Source: Bacteroidales bacterium
Lineage (GTDB): Bacteria > Bacteroidota > Bacteroidia > Bacteroidales > P3
Length of the DNA: 64,000 nt
Direction of reading: 5' to 3'
Assembly (NCBI GenBank): GCA_017542345.1
Contig: JAFXXI010000017.1
Location: forward strand, 1-64,000
Positions 39,967 through 50,641 of the stretch are shown here, piece by piece (the stretch's first letter is position 1; each line of letters opens with the position of its first letter). The notes below the pieces were generated by a model. It was not told where the DNA came from. It saw only the letters and a list, made by a program, of their open reading frames with translations, and did not search any database. The position numbers and the translations under genes are program-made.

Positions 39967-40640
39967 TGTCGAAATTGTATTTAGTGCCCACTCCCGTTGG
40001 GAACCTCGGCGACATGACCTATCGTGGCGTCGAGGTTCTCCGCTCTGTGGACCTTATCCTGGCCGAGGACACACGGACGAGCCGCGTGCTGATGCAGCAC
40101 TACGGTATCGAGACGCCACTGCAGAGCTACCACATCTTCAACGAGCACCAGACGGTGGCGGGGTTGGTGGAGCGGCTGCTGGCGGGGACCATCATTGCCG
40201 TGGTGACCGACGCCGGCACACCCGGCATCAGCGACCCAGGGTTCCTGCTGGTGCGTGAAGCGGTGAAGGCGGGGGTGGAGGTAGAGTGCCTGCCCGGGGC
40301 CACGGCCTTTGTGCCGGCGCTGATAGACAGCGGCCTGCCCTGCGACAGGTTCGTCTTCCTAGGCTTCCTGCCGCACAAGAAAGGGCGCCAGACGGCACTG
40401 CAGGCACTGGCCAACGAGGAGCGCACCATGGTCATCTACGAGAGTCCCTACCGCCTGGTGAAGCTGCTGGAAGAGCTCAAAGAGGTGGTGGGCGACGAGC
40501 GTCCGGTGAGTGTCAGCCGCGAAATCAGCAAGTTGCACGCCGAGACGGTGCGCGGCAGCGTGGCAGAAGTGCTGACCCACTTCCAACAGAAAGAGGTCAA
40601 AGGCGAAATCGCAGTAATACTTTCCGGATCATGCCGTTAG
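39966..40640 (+). CDS. rsmI: 16S rRNA (cytidine(1402)-2'-O)-methyltransferase
   Basis: Methylates C1402 in 16S rRNA at the decoding site. The 224-residue protein shows KLYLVPTPVGNLGDMTYR, EDTRTSRVLMQHY, VTDAGTPGISDPG and LPGATAFVPALIDSGLP. Start coupled to yebC by TAATG; it overlaps the MgtC gene by 10 bp. Confidence 0.95.
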   Translation: MSKLYLVPTPVGNLGDMTYRGVEVLRSVDLILAEDTRTSRVLMQHYGIETPLQSYHIFNEHQTVAGLVERLLAGTIIAVVTDAGTPGISDPGFLLVREAVKAGVEVECLPGATAFVPALIDSGLPCDRFVFLGFLPHKKGRQTALQALANEERTMVIYESPYRLVKLLEELKEVVGDERPVSVSREISKLHAETVRGSVAEVLTHFQQKEVKGEIAVILSGSCR

Positions 40641-41101
40641 AAATATTCATCTTCAGACTGGCCTGCGCATTGGTGGCGGGCATCATCATCGGCACGCAGC
40701 GCGAGTTGCGGCAGCACCAGGCGGGCTTGACCACCAATGCCCTGGTGGCGGTGGGCGCCTGCGTCTTCATCCTCATCAGTGAAAGCGTCATCATGCGGGC
40801 CATGGCCAGCGGCGGGCCGGTGAACAACGACAACCTGCGCGTGCTGAGTCAGGTGGTGACCGGCATCGGCTTCCTGGGCGCGGGAGTCATCATGAAGAAC
40901 GGCGTCACCATCCACGGCCTGTCATCGGCAGCCACCATCTGGTGTTCGGCGGCGGTGGGATGCCTGTGCGGCTACGGCATGTGGCGCGAGGCCGGCATTG
41001 CCGTGGGAGTGATATTGCTCATCAACTGGGGTTTGAAGAGCATAGAAATCATGTTCAAGAAACGCCGCCGCGAGGGCGACGAGGGAGCGGGAAGCAATTA
41101 A
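40631..41101 (+). CDS. MgtC/SapB family membrane protein
   Basis: A 156-residue protein with four to five membrane segments. FRLACALVAGIIIGTQRE, RVLSQVVTGIGFLGAGVIMK and GLSSAATIWCSAAVG are MgtC marks. The long soluble ACT-like C-terminal domain of some MgtC proteins is absent. It overlaps the rsmI stop by 10 bp. Family role is in magnesium homeostasis or regulation of membrane proteins; the exact role here is unknown. Confidence 0.9.
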   Translation: MPLEIFIFRLACALVAGIIIGTQRELRQHQAGLTTNALVAVGACVFILISESVIMRAMASGGPVNNDNLRVLSQVVTGIGFLGAGVIMKNGVTIHGLSSAATIWCSAAVGCLCGYGMWREAGIAVGVILLINWGLKSIEIMFKKRRREGDEGAGSN

Positions 41102-41145
41102 CCCCGCATTGTTGAAAACTTTTCCTTCAGATTAAAAATAAATCG

Positions 41146-41153
41146 TATATTTG
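41146..41153 (+). promoter_or_regulatory. -7 box for the giant T9SS cargo gene
   Basis: TATATTTG matches TAnnTTTG and lies about 115 bp before the ATG at 41267, implying a leader of roughly 100 nt. The 165-bp gap 41102-41266 holds nothing else clear. Confidence 0.55.
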
Positions 41154-41266
41154 CACTATAACACCAAAAGTGCAAAGATAACGTATTATATTGTACACCA
41201 AGATATTACCCCCCCCTACGAATAGTAAAGAAAACAATATATCATATTAATTTAACCCCAAACATT

Positions 41267-44200
41267 ATGAAAAGAATGTACAAACTTCTGATGCCGTTGG
41301 TCGCGTTAGTGGCCATGGCATTGCCGGCGACGGTACAGGCACAGACGACTTGTACCATCAAGATTGTCGGTGAAGACGGTTACGGCGACGGCTGGAACGA
41401 CGGTGAATTGGCCATCGTCCAAGGCGGCACCACGTTGGCGACCTTCGACGCCGTCAATGCCGATGACGGCGGTATGCAGGTCGGCGCCTACGACTCGATC
41501 ACCGTCACCGTCAGCAGCGACAGCCCCGTCAGCTTCGTCTGGACGAGCGGTACATACGACGACGAAGTCACCATCTGGATTTATGATGGTGGCGGATCGT
41601 TGATGTACACTGTCAACGAGCCCACAGCGGGAACCATCTACACGATGAGCACCCCCTGCCCGGCATGCCTCGCTCCCGCGGGCCTGGCCGCCACGGTCAC
41701 CAACTCGGACGTGGACTTCGCCTGGACTGCCGGCACAGGGACGTCGTGGGAGATTGTCTGGGGCACCGGCACGTTCAACCCCGACACGGTGACGGCGAAT
41801 ATGGACTATGCCAGCACCAACACCTATACTTTGAGCAACCTCGACGACGGCATATACACCGCCTATGTGCGCACCGACTGCGGCACCGACGGCTACAGCG
41901 TCTGGACCTCGGTAAATTTCAACATCGGATTTGATGTGGTCAACATGGCCACCAGCGGCACAGATACCCTTCGGACATGCAACGCCATCATTTACGACAA
42001 TGGCGGTGCCACGGGCAGCTACAGCAACTACTGCGACGCCACCATTATTCTCCTGCCTGCAGATGCAACGCAGTGGCTTTCCATCTCCGGCTTCTCGCAG
42101 ACCGAGGGGTCGTATGACTACCTGACCATCTACGATGGCATTGGTACCAGCGGCGAAGTGCTCTTCAAGGACAACACCAGCGGCGACGACTCACTCCATA
42201 ATTTTGGTCCTTTCACCAGCAGCGCTTTCACTATCTCGTTCCACTCTGATGTCAGCACCACCTACCAAGGCTTCCAGGTGAACGCAAGCTGTGCTGCTGC
42301 TCCTGCCTGCCCGCGTCCCACTTCGTTTGTGGCGAGCTATGTGGCGGTCGACAGCGTGGAGCTCACTTGGAGCGACCCCATCAACAGCAACTGGGTTGTC
42401 GTCTACGGCCCTGCCGGCTTCAACCCCGACACTGCTGTCGTCAATGTTCTCAATGTCACCGACACGACGGTCTTTGTCGACAACCTGGCCGCCAACACCC
42501 AGTATGACTTCTACGTGGCCGCCCTCTGCTTCGACGGCGACACCACGCAGTGGCGCATGGTCAGTGCCCGCACCGCGTGCGCGTACCTCGACACGCTTCC
42601 CTATATTTACGGTTTTGAAGGTGCCACAACAGGCAGCAGCAGCACCAGCAGCCCCTTTGCTGCCACTTGCTGGACGCGTCTGAACAACGGCACCTCCTAT
42701 GGCGGCTATCCCTATATCAGCAACACCAGCAGCTACTGCCATACCGGCAGCCGCGGCCTCTATTGGTACAACAGCACCACCACGGGCACCTATGGCGACT
42801 ACCAGTGCTTGGTGCTGCCCGGTGTCAACACGGTAGACAACCCCATCAACGGATTGCAGCTCAAATTCTGGGCCAAATCCAGCAGCACCAGCACCCATCC
42901 TGTGTTCCAGGTTGGCGTGATGACCAATCCCAGCGACATCAACAGCTTCGAGGTGGTGGGTACCGTCAACGTGGAAGGCACTACATGGACCGAATATGAA
43001 ACCCTATTGGGCAACTACACCGGCACGGGTCGCTATGTAGCCGTCCGCGCCCTACGCCCGACGAGTACCTGGACTGCCTATGTCGACGACTTCACCCTTG
43101 AAGCCATGCCCACCTGCCCGCACCCGGTCGACCTGGTTGTCGACACGGTTGCCCCCACCGAGATTACCGTCTCGTGGACCGCTGTCGGAACGGAGACCGA
43201 GTGGGCTGTGCAGGTCGGCGACTCGCTGATTACCGGCATCACCGACACCACCTACACCGTCACCGGACTGGAGCAGTACACATCCTATACCCTGCTTGTG
43301 TATGCCGTGTGCGGCGCTGACGACACCAGCACGGCTTCGGCCCCTGTCTCGGCCCGCACCACCGTCTCGTGCCCCTGGCCCACCAACTTCACGGTGAACG
43401 TCAGCGGCGACACAGCCAACTTCGCTTGGGTCGATGCCGGCGCTTCGGCATGGGAACTGGTAGTAGTGCCGATGGGTTCCAGACCCAGCAGCGCTTCCAT
43501 CGTCCACAACCCCACCACCACGAGCTATCAGATTGACGGCCTCGACACTGGCTTCTACGATGCCTACCTGCGCACCGACTGCGGTGCCGACGGTATGAGC
43601 ATGTGGGTCGGTCCCGTCAACTTCAGTTACGGTATTGACATCATGAATATGGCCACTTCCGGCGTCGACACGCTGCGCAGCTGCGCCGCCATCGTCTACG
43701 ACAACGGCGGTCCCACCGGCCAGTACAGCAGCAGCTGCAGCTCAACGCTCGTCATTCTGCCCAACACCCCTGGCTCCGACCTTATAATCACAGGCTCCTC
43801 CATCACCGAGAGTAATTATGACTATCTCCGCATCTATGAAGGCATCGGTACCAGCGGCACCATGCTGTGGACTGACTATGGCGTCGATGCACTCCAGAAC
43901 TTCGGTCCCTTCACTGCCGAAGCCATCACCGTGACCTTCTACAGCGACGGCTCGGTAACCCGCGACGGTTTCCAGATCAACGTTTCCTGCACGCCGCCGT
44001 CGACCTGCACACGGCCGTCGAACTTCGCCGTCAACAGCAGCATTGCCGACAGCGTTGTCGTCAGTTGGAACGACCCCGCTGCCGCCGGCTCGTATGAACT
44101 GGCGATAGGTACCCCGGGCTTCGACCCCGACACCACCAGCTCATCGATTCCTCTTACCGACAGCGTATATATCTTCACCAACCTCGTTGGCGGCGTGACC

Positions 44201-47200
44201 TACGACGTGTATGTGCGTGCCAATTGCGGTAGTGAATACAGTAACTGGAGCGGCCCGATCACCTTCGTCCCTGGCCAGTATATTTTCGGCACCAGCGGTT
44301 CGGCCACCATCAGCATGTGCGGCGGCATCATCTATGACGACGGCGGCCCCAACGGGCAATACTCCAACAGCACCGACTTTATGCTCACTATCTACCCTGC
44401 TTACGCCGACTCGATGCTCACCTTCCACGGCACCCTCGCACATGAGAGTTGCTGCGACCACCTGTATATATATGAAGGTGTGGGTGACGGCGGCACCCTG
44501 CTGTGGTCAGACCAGAGCCAGGCCACCAACCAGACCATCCCACTCGACACCTGTACCTCCGGCCCCCTCACCATCAAGTGGCATGCCGACGGCTCCTCTA
44601 CCAATTCCGGTTTCGAAATCTATATCAACTGCGTGGCTGCTCCCACCTGCTCACCCGTCGAGGCACTGACGGTCAACCCGACCCCCACGGCTGCCCTCAT
44701 CACCTGGACGCCTGGCTTCTATGGACAGTATACGGGTGCCACCGTCGAGTATAAGGCCGACACAGCCACCGACTGGACAACCATGGGCACCGTCACCGGC
44801 ACCTTTACAGTTATTGACGGTCTTGATGCCGGCACCGACTACAACGTGCGGGTCCTCACCGACTGCGACGGCTTCACCGGCGGCATGGCCTTGACCAACT
44901 TCACCACCGCAGAGTTCGGCTGCGCCATGATCGACAGCACTTTGTCGCACAATGACACCGTCACCGGCACTGCTACCACCAGCTACAGCGTCCCCGTCAA
45001 CAACTTCTACAGGAACACCTTCTCGGAGCAGCTTTACACCGCTACCGACCTCGGGGCTGCGGGTACGATTAGTTCGTTTGCGTTCAAATACGGCTATTCC
45101 ACTCCGATGACCGCGAAGACCAATTGCAGCGTTTACATGGCCAACACCACCCTTACAGGTGTTACCACCAGCAGCTATGTGGCTCCCGAAACAATGACGC
45201 TCGTCTATAGTGGTTCGCTCAACTGCACCCAGGGATGGAACGAGTTTGTGATGACCACGCCGTTCAACTACACTGGCGGCACCTTGGCCGTGGCGGTGGT
45301 CGACAATTCCAACAACTATGACGGCTCGAGTTATGTATGGAACTGCCATAACATCAGCGGAATGACTATGGCGTGGTATAGTGATTCCTACACCTACCCC
45401 AACAGCAGCATGAGCAAAACGACCTACACGTATCGTCCCGACATGATATTCAAATTCCTCAGTTGCACCCAACAGGCCACCTGCGCAGCTCCGGCAGCTG
45501 CCGTGATTGACGTGACCACCACCACGGTCACCGTAGCCTGGGCTCCCGGCAACGGTGAGGCCTCGTGGAACGCCTACTATCGTTTGGCCGGCGCCACCGC
45601 TTGGAGCGCCCCTGTGGCCGTCACTGGCAACAGCTACACCTTCACCGGTCTCAACTCCGGACGCAACTACGAATTTAAAGTCGAGAACGTCTGCACCGAA
45701 GGCAGTCTCACTGCCACCGTCGATGCTGCCACCCTCTGCGCCCAGATCAGCAGCCTGCCCTTCACCGAGGACTTCAACGGATGGGGTACGGGTGTCACAC
45801 CCAACTGCTGGAGCAACGCGCCCAGCTACACGCCCACCAGCTACGGTATCATTAGTGGCTCTTACAACCACAGCGGCACCACCGGTGGCTCTGTATATAT
45901 GTATAGCAGCAGCACGCTGACCAACAAGACCTACCTGATACTGCCCGAGCTCGACACCAACGTCTACCAGCCCAACCAGCTTCAGTTGGTCTTCAACCTC
46001 CTCCACATCAGCACGTCTTATGGCCGTCCCGCCATCGAGGTGGGTGTGATGACTGATCCTGGCAATGCCAGCTCCTTCGTCGCCATCGACACCGTGCAGC
46101 ACAGCGGAGCCCTCAACACTTGGGAGGTCTTCGAGGTGCCCATGTCCGCCTATACCGGCAACGGCAACTATGTGGCCATGCGTACTGCCTACGACAGTGC
46201 CTACAGTTACTTCTACCTGGATGATGTCACCCTCGAGGTGATCCCCACCTGCCTGCGTCCCGACAGCCTGACTGTCAGCAACGCTACCACTAGCAGCGTC
46301 GACCTGGCATGGCACGAGCGCAGCAATGCCACCAGCTGGGTGGTCGAGTACGGTCCCAGCGGCTTCCAGCCCGGCACCGGCACCAGCGTGGCTGCATCCA
46401 CCAACCCCTTCACGCTGACCGGCCTGCCCGCCAGCTACCAGGGTGAATACTATGTGAAGTCTGTCTGCAGCAGCACCGATACCGGTAACTACAGCTACCG
46501 TCCCTGCGCCTTCAACACCACTCAGATACCTGCCACGCTGCCCTACAACTACGACTTTGAGGATTCCACCGAGTGGGCCAACTGGCAGACCTGCAGCAAC
46601 CACACCAACAACTGGTTCCGCGGCACCGCCGTGGCCGACAGCGGCTCGTACAGCATCTACATGTCCGCCGACAGTGGCGCCACCTACAAGCCCTATCTGC
46701 ACAACGCAGTGGTCAACGCCACCGCCTACCGCGACATTGACTTCGGCACAATCGACAGCAGCTTCACCATGACCATCCGCGCCCGTGCCGGTGGCACCAC
46801 CACCGGTGCTTACGACGGCATGATAGTGCTTCTGGCCGACCCGAGCATTGCCACCGTGCCGTCGAGCGGGAACCTGATGACTCCGTGGGGCGACGTCCGC
46901 AACCTCTACCAGATTATGGATGTCCGTACCGACACTACCTGGCAGACCTACTCCTGCAGCTTCGACACCATCCATGGTGTGCAACGCGTGGCCTTCTACT
47001 GGTTCAACCAGAACACCCAAGGCAACAGCAGCTATCCCAACCTGGGCGAGCCCGTTGCCGTCGACAACATCCATATCGACTACAGCTCGTGCCCGCGCCC
47101 GGTGGATTTGCAGGTAACGCCTTCCACCACGTCGGCCATGCTGACCTGGGTCGGTCCCGCCAGCGCCACCTATCAGATTTCCTATCGTAATATCAACGAC

Positions 47201-48943
47201 ACTACCATCCAGAACGTCATCGTCAACACCAACAGCCACAACCTCACCGGCCTTGTGTCGCCTGCCACCTATATCTGCAGCGTGCGCAAGATCTGCGGCA
47301 ACGATACCAGCTTCTACAGCGATGCCGTTCGCTTCACCACCCTGTGCGCTCCGCAGCAGCTGCCCTTCACCGAGACCTTCAACGGCGTGGCCGGCACAGA
47401 CTACAGCACTGCCGGCAACCTGCCGCTCTGCTGGGAAGGCTATAGTAATGGCACCGACAACAACTACTTCCCGCATGTGGTTGCCGCCGGCGGAAGCTAC
47501 GTCTTCTCCAACGATAACACCAACGCGATAACCCTGATAGGCGCCAATTATTCCACCTATGGCACCACCAAGGTTGTGGCCCTACCCATCATCAACGCCG
47601 ACCTGAGCACCTGCCAGATCTCCTTCTACTACGCGATGGAAAACACCTCTTATGGCGACCTCGAGGTAGGTTACCTCACCGGCAGCAATATGGCCACCGA
47701 CTTCGTACCGGTCGACACAATGACAAGGACAGAAGACATAACATGTGACACAGTATCCCTGGCCAACGTACCTGCCACGGCGCTCCGCCTGGCCTTCCGC
47801 TGGACGCAGACTGGAAGCTCTACCTGGTACTCGGCGGGTATCGACAATGTGACCGTCACTGGTCAGGCTGGTCCCAGCTGCGAAGCTCCCACCATCACCG
47901 CTGTCACTGCCTCTGACGACAACGCCACCGTGACCTGGACCGCCGCCCACGACAGCTGCTATGTTGCCTTCACCAGCGGTGACTGGGACAACAGCGTCGC
48001 CGGCACCCTCGTGCTCACGGGCAGCTACAATATGACCAACCTTACTCCCAACACCAACTACACCGTCGGCGTGCGTCAGCGTTGCGACGAAGGACTCTAC
48101 TCCGACTGGATCACCCAGAACTTCACCACTGCCGACGTGCCCTGCCTGGCGGTCACTGGCCTGACCGTTGTCTCGACCGGCTTCGACAATGTCACCGTCA
48201 GCTGGGTTCCCACCAGCGTGGAGACTGCCTGGAACGTGCGCATCTACAACACCACCATGGACACCACCGTGCGTAGCACCGACACCGTCTGCACCGTCAC
48301 CGGTCTCATCCGCGGCGTCACCTACAACGTGATGGTACAGCCCCTCTGCGGCAGCGCCGCCACCATCGAGGGTCCGTGGTGCGAGGCCACCAACTTCACC
48401 ACTGTCGAGTGCCAGCCTGTCACCAACGTAACGACCAGCAACATCACCAACAGCAGCGTCAAGCTGAGCTGGACCGCCGCTGGCAGCAACGACAGCGAGT
48501 GGCGTATCGAGTACGGTTATGCAGGCTTCAGCCGCGGTGAGGGCCAGTCGGTCACCGCCACGACCAACCCCTACACACTTACCGGCCTGGAGCGCAACAC
48601 TGACTATGACGTCTATGTGGCTACCGTCTGCGAGGGCAACATGCTCTCGTCCTGGAGCACCGTGACGAGCTTCACCACCGACAACAACGAAGGCATTGAC
48701 GAGGCCACCGGCGAGAGCGCCGTCAGCCTCTATCCTAACCCCGCCACCAGCACGGTGACCATCGACCAGACCATGGGTCGCGCCGACATCACCGTCATCG
48801 ACATGAACGGCCGCACCATCGGCCAGTGGCAGGCTACGGAAAGCAGCCTCACCATCGATGTCAGCAGCATGTCCAAGGGTACCTACTTCGTCCGTGTCAC
48901 AGGCGAGCAGGCCACCGTGGTCCGCAAGCTGGTTGTGAAGTAA
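41267..48943 (+). CDS. Giant surface protein with CUB, fibronectin type III and jelly-roll domains, T9SS cargo
   Basis: A 2558-residue secreted protein. A signal peptide (1-26, ending TVQAQ) is followed by repeats: CUB-like domains at about 238-341, 805-908 and 1017-1123 (CNAIIYDNGG, YDYLTIYDGIG); MAM/choice-of-anchor-J-type sandwiches at about 445-616, 1498-1662, 1758-1942 and 2032-2203 (LPYIYGFEG, LPFTEDFNG); and many FN3 domains between them (for example TSWVVEYGPSGFQPGTG). The last ~75 residues (VSLYPNPATSTVTI ... KGTYFVRVTG) are a T9SS type A sorting domain. No catalytic motif is seen, so an adhesive or binding role is inferred. A strong terminator follows, then porX. Confidence 0.92.
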   Translation: MKRMYKLLMPLVALVAMALPATVQAQTTCTIKIVGEDGYGDGWNDGELAIVQGGTTLATFDAVNADDGGMQVGAYDSITVTVSSDSPVSFVWTSGTYDDEVTIWIYDGGGSLMYTVNEPTAGTIYTMSTPCPACLAPAGLAATVTNSDVDFAWTAGTGTSWEIVWGTGTFNPDTVTANMDYASTNTYTLSNLDDGIYTAYVRTDCGTDGYSVWTSVNFNIGFDVVNMATSGTDTLRTCNAIIYDNGGATGSYSNYCDATIILLPADATQWLSISGFSQTEGSYDYLTIYDGIGTSGEVLFKDNTSGDDSLHNFGPFTSSAFTISFHSDVSTTYQGFQVNASCAAAPACPRPTSFVASYVAVDSVELTWSDPINSNWVVVYGPAGFNPDTAVVNVLNVTDTTVFVDNLAANTQYDFYVAALCFDGDTTQWRMVSARTACAYLDTLPYIYGFEGATTGSSSTSSPFAATCWTRLNNGTSYGGYPYISNTSSYCHTGSRGLYWYNSTTTGTYGDYQCLVLPGVNTVDNPINGLQLKFWAKSSSTSTHPVFQVGVMTNPSDINSFEVVGTVNVEGTTWTEYETLLGNYTGTGRYVAVRALRPTSTWTAYVDDFTLEAMPTCPHPVDLVVDTVAPTEITVSWTAVGTETEWAVQVGDSLITGITDTTYTVTGLEQYTSYTLLVYAVCGADDTSTASAPVSARTTVSCPWPTNFTVNVSGDTANFAWVDAGASAWELVVVPMGSRPSSASIVHNPTTTSYQIDGLDTGFYDAYLRTDCGADGMSMWVGPVNFSYGIDIMNMATSGVDTLRSCAAIVYDNGGPTGQYSSSCSSTLVILPNTPGSDLIITGSSITESNYDYLRIYEGIGTSGTMLWTDYGVDALQNFGPFTAEAITVTFYSDGSVTRDGFQINVSCTPPSTCTRPSNFAVNSSIADSVVVSWNDPAAAGSYELAIGTPGFDPDTTSSSIPLTDSVYIFTNLVGGVTYDVYVRANCGSEYSNWSGPITFVPGQYIFGTSGSATISMCGGIIYDDGGPNGQYSNSTDFMLTIYPAYADSMLTFHGTLAHESCCDHLYIYEGVGDGGTLLWSDQSQATNQTIPLDTCTSGPLTIKWHADGSSTNSGFEIYINCVAAPTCSPVEALTVNPTPTAALITWTPGFYGQYTGATVEYKADTATDWTTMGTVTGTFTVIDGLDAGTDYNVRVLTDCDGFTGGMALTNFTTAEFGCAMIDSTLSHNDTVTGTATTSYSVPVNNFYRNTFSEQLYTATDLGAAGTISSFAFKYGYSTPMTAKTNCSVYMANTTLTGVTTSSYVAPETMTLVYSGSLNCTQGWNEFVMTTPFNYTGGTLAVAVVDNSNNYDGSSYVWNCHNISGMTMAWYSDSYTYPNSSMSKTTYTYRPDMIFKFLSCTQQATCAAPAAAVIDVTTTTVTVAWAPGNGEASWNAYYRLAGATAWSAPVAVTGNSYTFTGLNSGRNYEFKVENVCTEGSLTATVDAATLCAQISSLPFTEDFNGWGTGVTPNCWSNAPSYTPTSYGIISGSYNHSGTTGGSVYMYSSSTLTNKTYLILPELDTNVYQPNQLQLVFNLLHISTSYGRPAIEVGVMTDPGNASSFVAIDTVQHSGALNTWEVFEVPMSAYTGNGNYVAMRTAYDSAYSYFYLDDVTLEVIPTCLRPDSLTVSNATTSSVDLAWHERSNATSWVVEYGPSGFQPGTGTSVAASTNPFTLTGLPASYQGEYYVKSVCSSTDTGNYSYRPCAFNTTQIPATLPYNYDFEDSTEWANWQTCSNHTNNWFRGTAVADSGSYSIYMSADSGATYKPYLHNAVVNATAYRDIDFGTIDSSFTMTIRARAGGTTTGAYDGMIVLLADPSIATVPSSGNLMTPWGDVRNLYQIMDVRTDTTWQTYSCSFDTIHGVQRVAFYWFNQNTQGNSSYPNLGEPVAVDNIHIDYSSCPRPVDLQVTPSTTSAMLTWVGPASATYQISYRNINDTTIQNVIVNTNSHNLTGLVSPATYICSVRKICGNDTSFYSDAVRFTTLCAPQQLPFTETFNGVAGTDYSTAGNLPLCWEGYSNGTDNNYFPHVVAAGGSYVFSNDNTNAITLIGANYSTYGTTKVVALPIINADLSTCQISFYYAMENTSYGDLEVGYLTGSNMATDFVPVDTMTRTEDITCDTVSLANVPATALRLAFRWTQTGSSTWYSAGIDNVTVTGQAGPSCEAPTITAVTASDDNATVTWTAAHDSCYVAFTSGDWDNSVAGTLVLTGSYNMTNLTPNTNYTVGVRQRCDEGLYSDWITQNFTTADVPCLAVTGLTVVSTGFDNVTVSWVPTSVETAWNVRIYNTTMDTTVRSTDTVCTVTGLIRGVTYNVMVQPLCGSAATIEGPWCEATNFTTVECQPVTNVTTSNITNSSVKLSWTAAGSNDSEWRIEYGYAGFSRGEGQSVTATTNPYTLTGLERNTDYDVYVATVCEGNMLSSWSTVTSFTTDNNEGIDEATGESAVSLYPNPATSTVTIDQTMGRADITVIDMNGRTIGQWQATESSLTIDVSSMSKGTYFVRVTGEQATVVRKLVVK

Positions 48944-48964
48944 GCCATCCGGCACACACTATCC

Positions 48965-49005
48965 AGAGGGCGGCAACCCAATCGGGTTGCCGCCCTCTTT
49001 TTTTG
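48965..49005 (+). terminator. Rho-independent terminator after the giant cargo gene
   Basis: A perfect 15-bp stem (AGAGGGCGGCAACCC with GGGTTGCCGCCCTCT), 4-nt loop and T-run. It separates the cargo gene from porX. Confidence 0.95.
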
Positions 49006-49070
49006 CGTCTGGACAATAATCGAATATGCCAAGCCGTTATTACAGAGTACAAACTAAACCACCACCGACT

Positions 49071-50618
49071 ATGAACACCACCATCCTGTGGGCCGACGAC
49101 GAGATTGAACTGCTCAAACCGCATATCCTCTTCCTAAAAGAGAAAGGCTACGACGTCATCCCCGTGCAGTCGGGCCGCGACGCCCTTGACGAGCTGGAGG
49201 AGCGGCAGGCCGACCTCGTCTTCCTCGACGAGCAGATGCCCGGCCTCTCCGGCATCGATACCCTGCGCCGCATCAAAGAGCGCTGGCCCCAACTGCCCGT
49301 GGTGATGATTACCAAAAGCGAGGAGGAGCACATCATGGAGGATGCCCTGGGGGGGAAAATCAGCGACTACCTCATCAAGCCCGTCAACCCCAACCAGATT
49401 CTGCTGACCGTCAAGAAGCACACCGAACTGCGCCGCCTGCAGACCGAGCACAGCACCCTCAACTACCAGCAGCAGTTCCGCGAGATAGGCATGCAGCTCG
49501 ACAGCCGCATGGGCTGGCAGGAATGGATTGAGATGTACCGCCGCCTGGTCTACTGGGACCTTGAGCTGGCCAACACCGACGACCCCTCCATCCACGACAT
49601 CTTCCTGTCACAGAAGCAGGACGCCAACCGTCTCTTCTGCCGCTTCTACGAGGAACATTACCTGGGCTGGCTCGGCGGTGCCGACGACAAACCCGCCATG
49701 AGTCCCACAGTGCTCAAGGAACGCCTCTTCCCTCTGCTCAAAGAGAATCGCCCCACCTTCATGATAGTCATCGACAACTTCCGCTACGACCAGTGGAAGT
49801 TTGTGCAACCTGCCATCGAGCATCTCTTCCGCGTCGAGCGCGACGACCTCTACTACACCATCATTCCCACCACCACCCAGTTTGCCCGCAACGCCATGTT
49901 CGCCGGCCTCATGCCCAGCGAAATTGAGCGCAAATACCCGCAGTACTGGGTCAACGAGGACGAGCAAGGCTGGAAGAACCAGTACGAGAGTGAGCTGTTG
50001 CAGGAGAACCTGCGGCGGCACGGTTTCAACATCAAACAGAGTTACAACAAGGTGCTCAACGCACAGTACGGCAAGCGTCTCGTCGACCGCTTGCCCGAGT
50101 TGCTGCATTCGCAGCTCAACGTCATCATCTACAACTTCATCGACATGCTCTCGCATGCCCGTACCGACAGCGACATCGTGCGCGAGCTGGCGGGCGACGA
50201 GAAAGCCTACCGCTCGTTGACCCTCTCGTGGCTCGAGCATTCACCCCTGATGGAGATGCTGCAGGCCTTGAGCGAGCGCGACGTCAACATCATCATCACC
50301 ACCGACCATGGCTCCGTCCGCATCGACAGGCCCGTGCGCGTCAAGGGCGACCGCGATATCAGCGTCAACCTGCGCTACAAGCAGGGCCGCCTGCTCGACT
50401 ACAACCCCAAGGATGTCTTCGAGGTCAAAGACCCTGCGCGTCTCTTCCTGCCACGCCGCCACGTCACCTCTCCCTACATCTTCTGCCACGAGAACGACTT
50501 CTTTGCCTACCCCAACAACTATAACGAGTACGTCAAATACTACATGAACACCTTCCAGCATGGCGGCATCTCGCTTGAAGAGTGCCTCGTCCCCTTCATC
50601 GTCATGCGTCCCAAATAA
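49071..50618 (+). CDS. porX: PorX: response regulator with PglZ/alkaline phosphatase-type effector domain
   Basis: A 515-residue cytoplasmic regulator of the type IX secretion system. Residues 1-120 are a receiver domain (ILWADDE acidic pocket, phospho-acceptor Asp53 in VFLDEQMPG, Lys in DYLIKP). The rest is a PglZ-type domain of the alkaline phosphatase fold, with metal-site motifs VIDNFRYDQWK, PTTTQFARNAMFAGLMP and TTDHGSV. Length and domain order match PorX of Porphyromonas/Flavobacterium. It lies 127 bp after a T9SS cargo gene; the partner kinase PorY is not in the window. The ATG at 49071 gives the canonical N-terminus. Confidence 0.93.
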   Translation: MNTTILWADDEIELLKPHILFLKEKGYDVIPVQSGRDALDELEERQADLVFLDEQMPGLSGIDTLRRIKERWPQLPVVMITKSEEEHIMEDALGGKISDYLIKPVNPNQILLTVKKHTELRRLQTEHSTLNYQQQFREIGMQLDSRMGWQEWIEMYRRLVYWDLELANTDDPSIHDIFLSQKQDANRLFCRFYEEHYLGWLGGADDKPAMSPTVLKERLFPLLKENRPTFMIVIDNFRYDQWKFVQPAIEHLFRVERDDLYYTIIPTTTQFARNAMFAGLMPSEIERKYPQYWVNEDEQGWKNQYESELLQENLRRHGFNIKQSYNKVLNAQYGKRLVDRLPELLHSQLNVIIYNFIDMLSHARTDSDIVRELAGDEKAYRSLTLSWLEHSPLMEMLQALSERDVNIIITTDHGSVRIDRPVRVKGDRDISVNLRYKQGRLLDYNPKDVFEVKDPARLFLPRRHVTSPYIFCHENDFFAYPNNYNEYVKYYMNTFQHGGISLEECLVPFIVMRPK

Positions 50619-50641
50619 ACCGAACATTAAACACTAAAAAT

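Noticed and set aside
44651..47476. A 941-residue open frame on the minus strand, and another at 47582-48955
   Set aside because: Both lie entirely inside the giant CUB/FN3 gene, have no promoter or ribosome site, and show the Gly/Val/Asp-rich make-up expected when Thr/Ser/Asn-rich coding DNA is read backwards.
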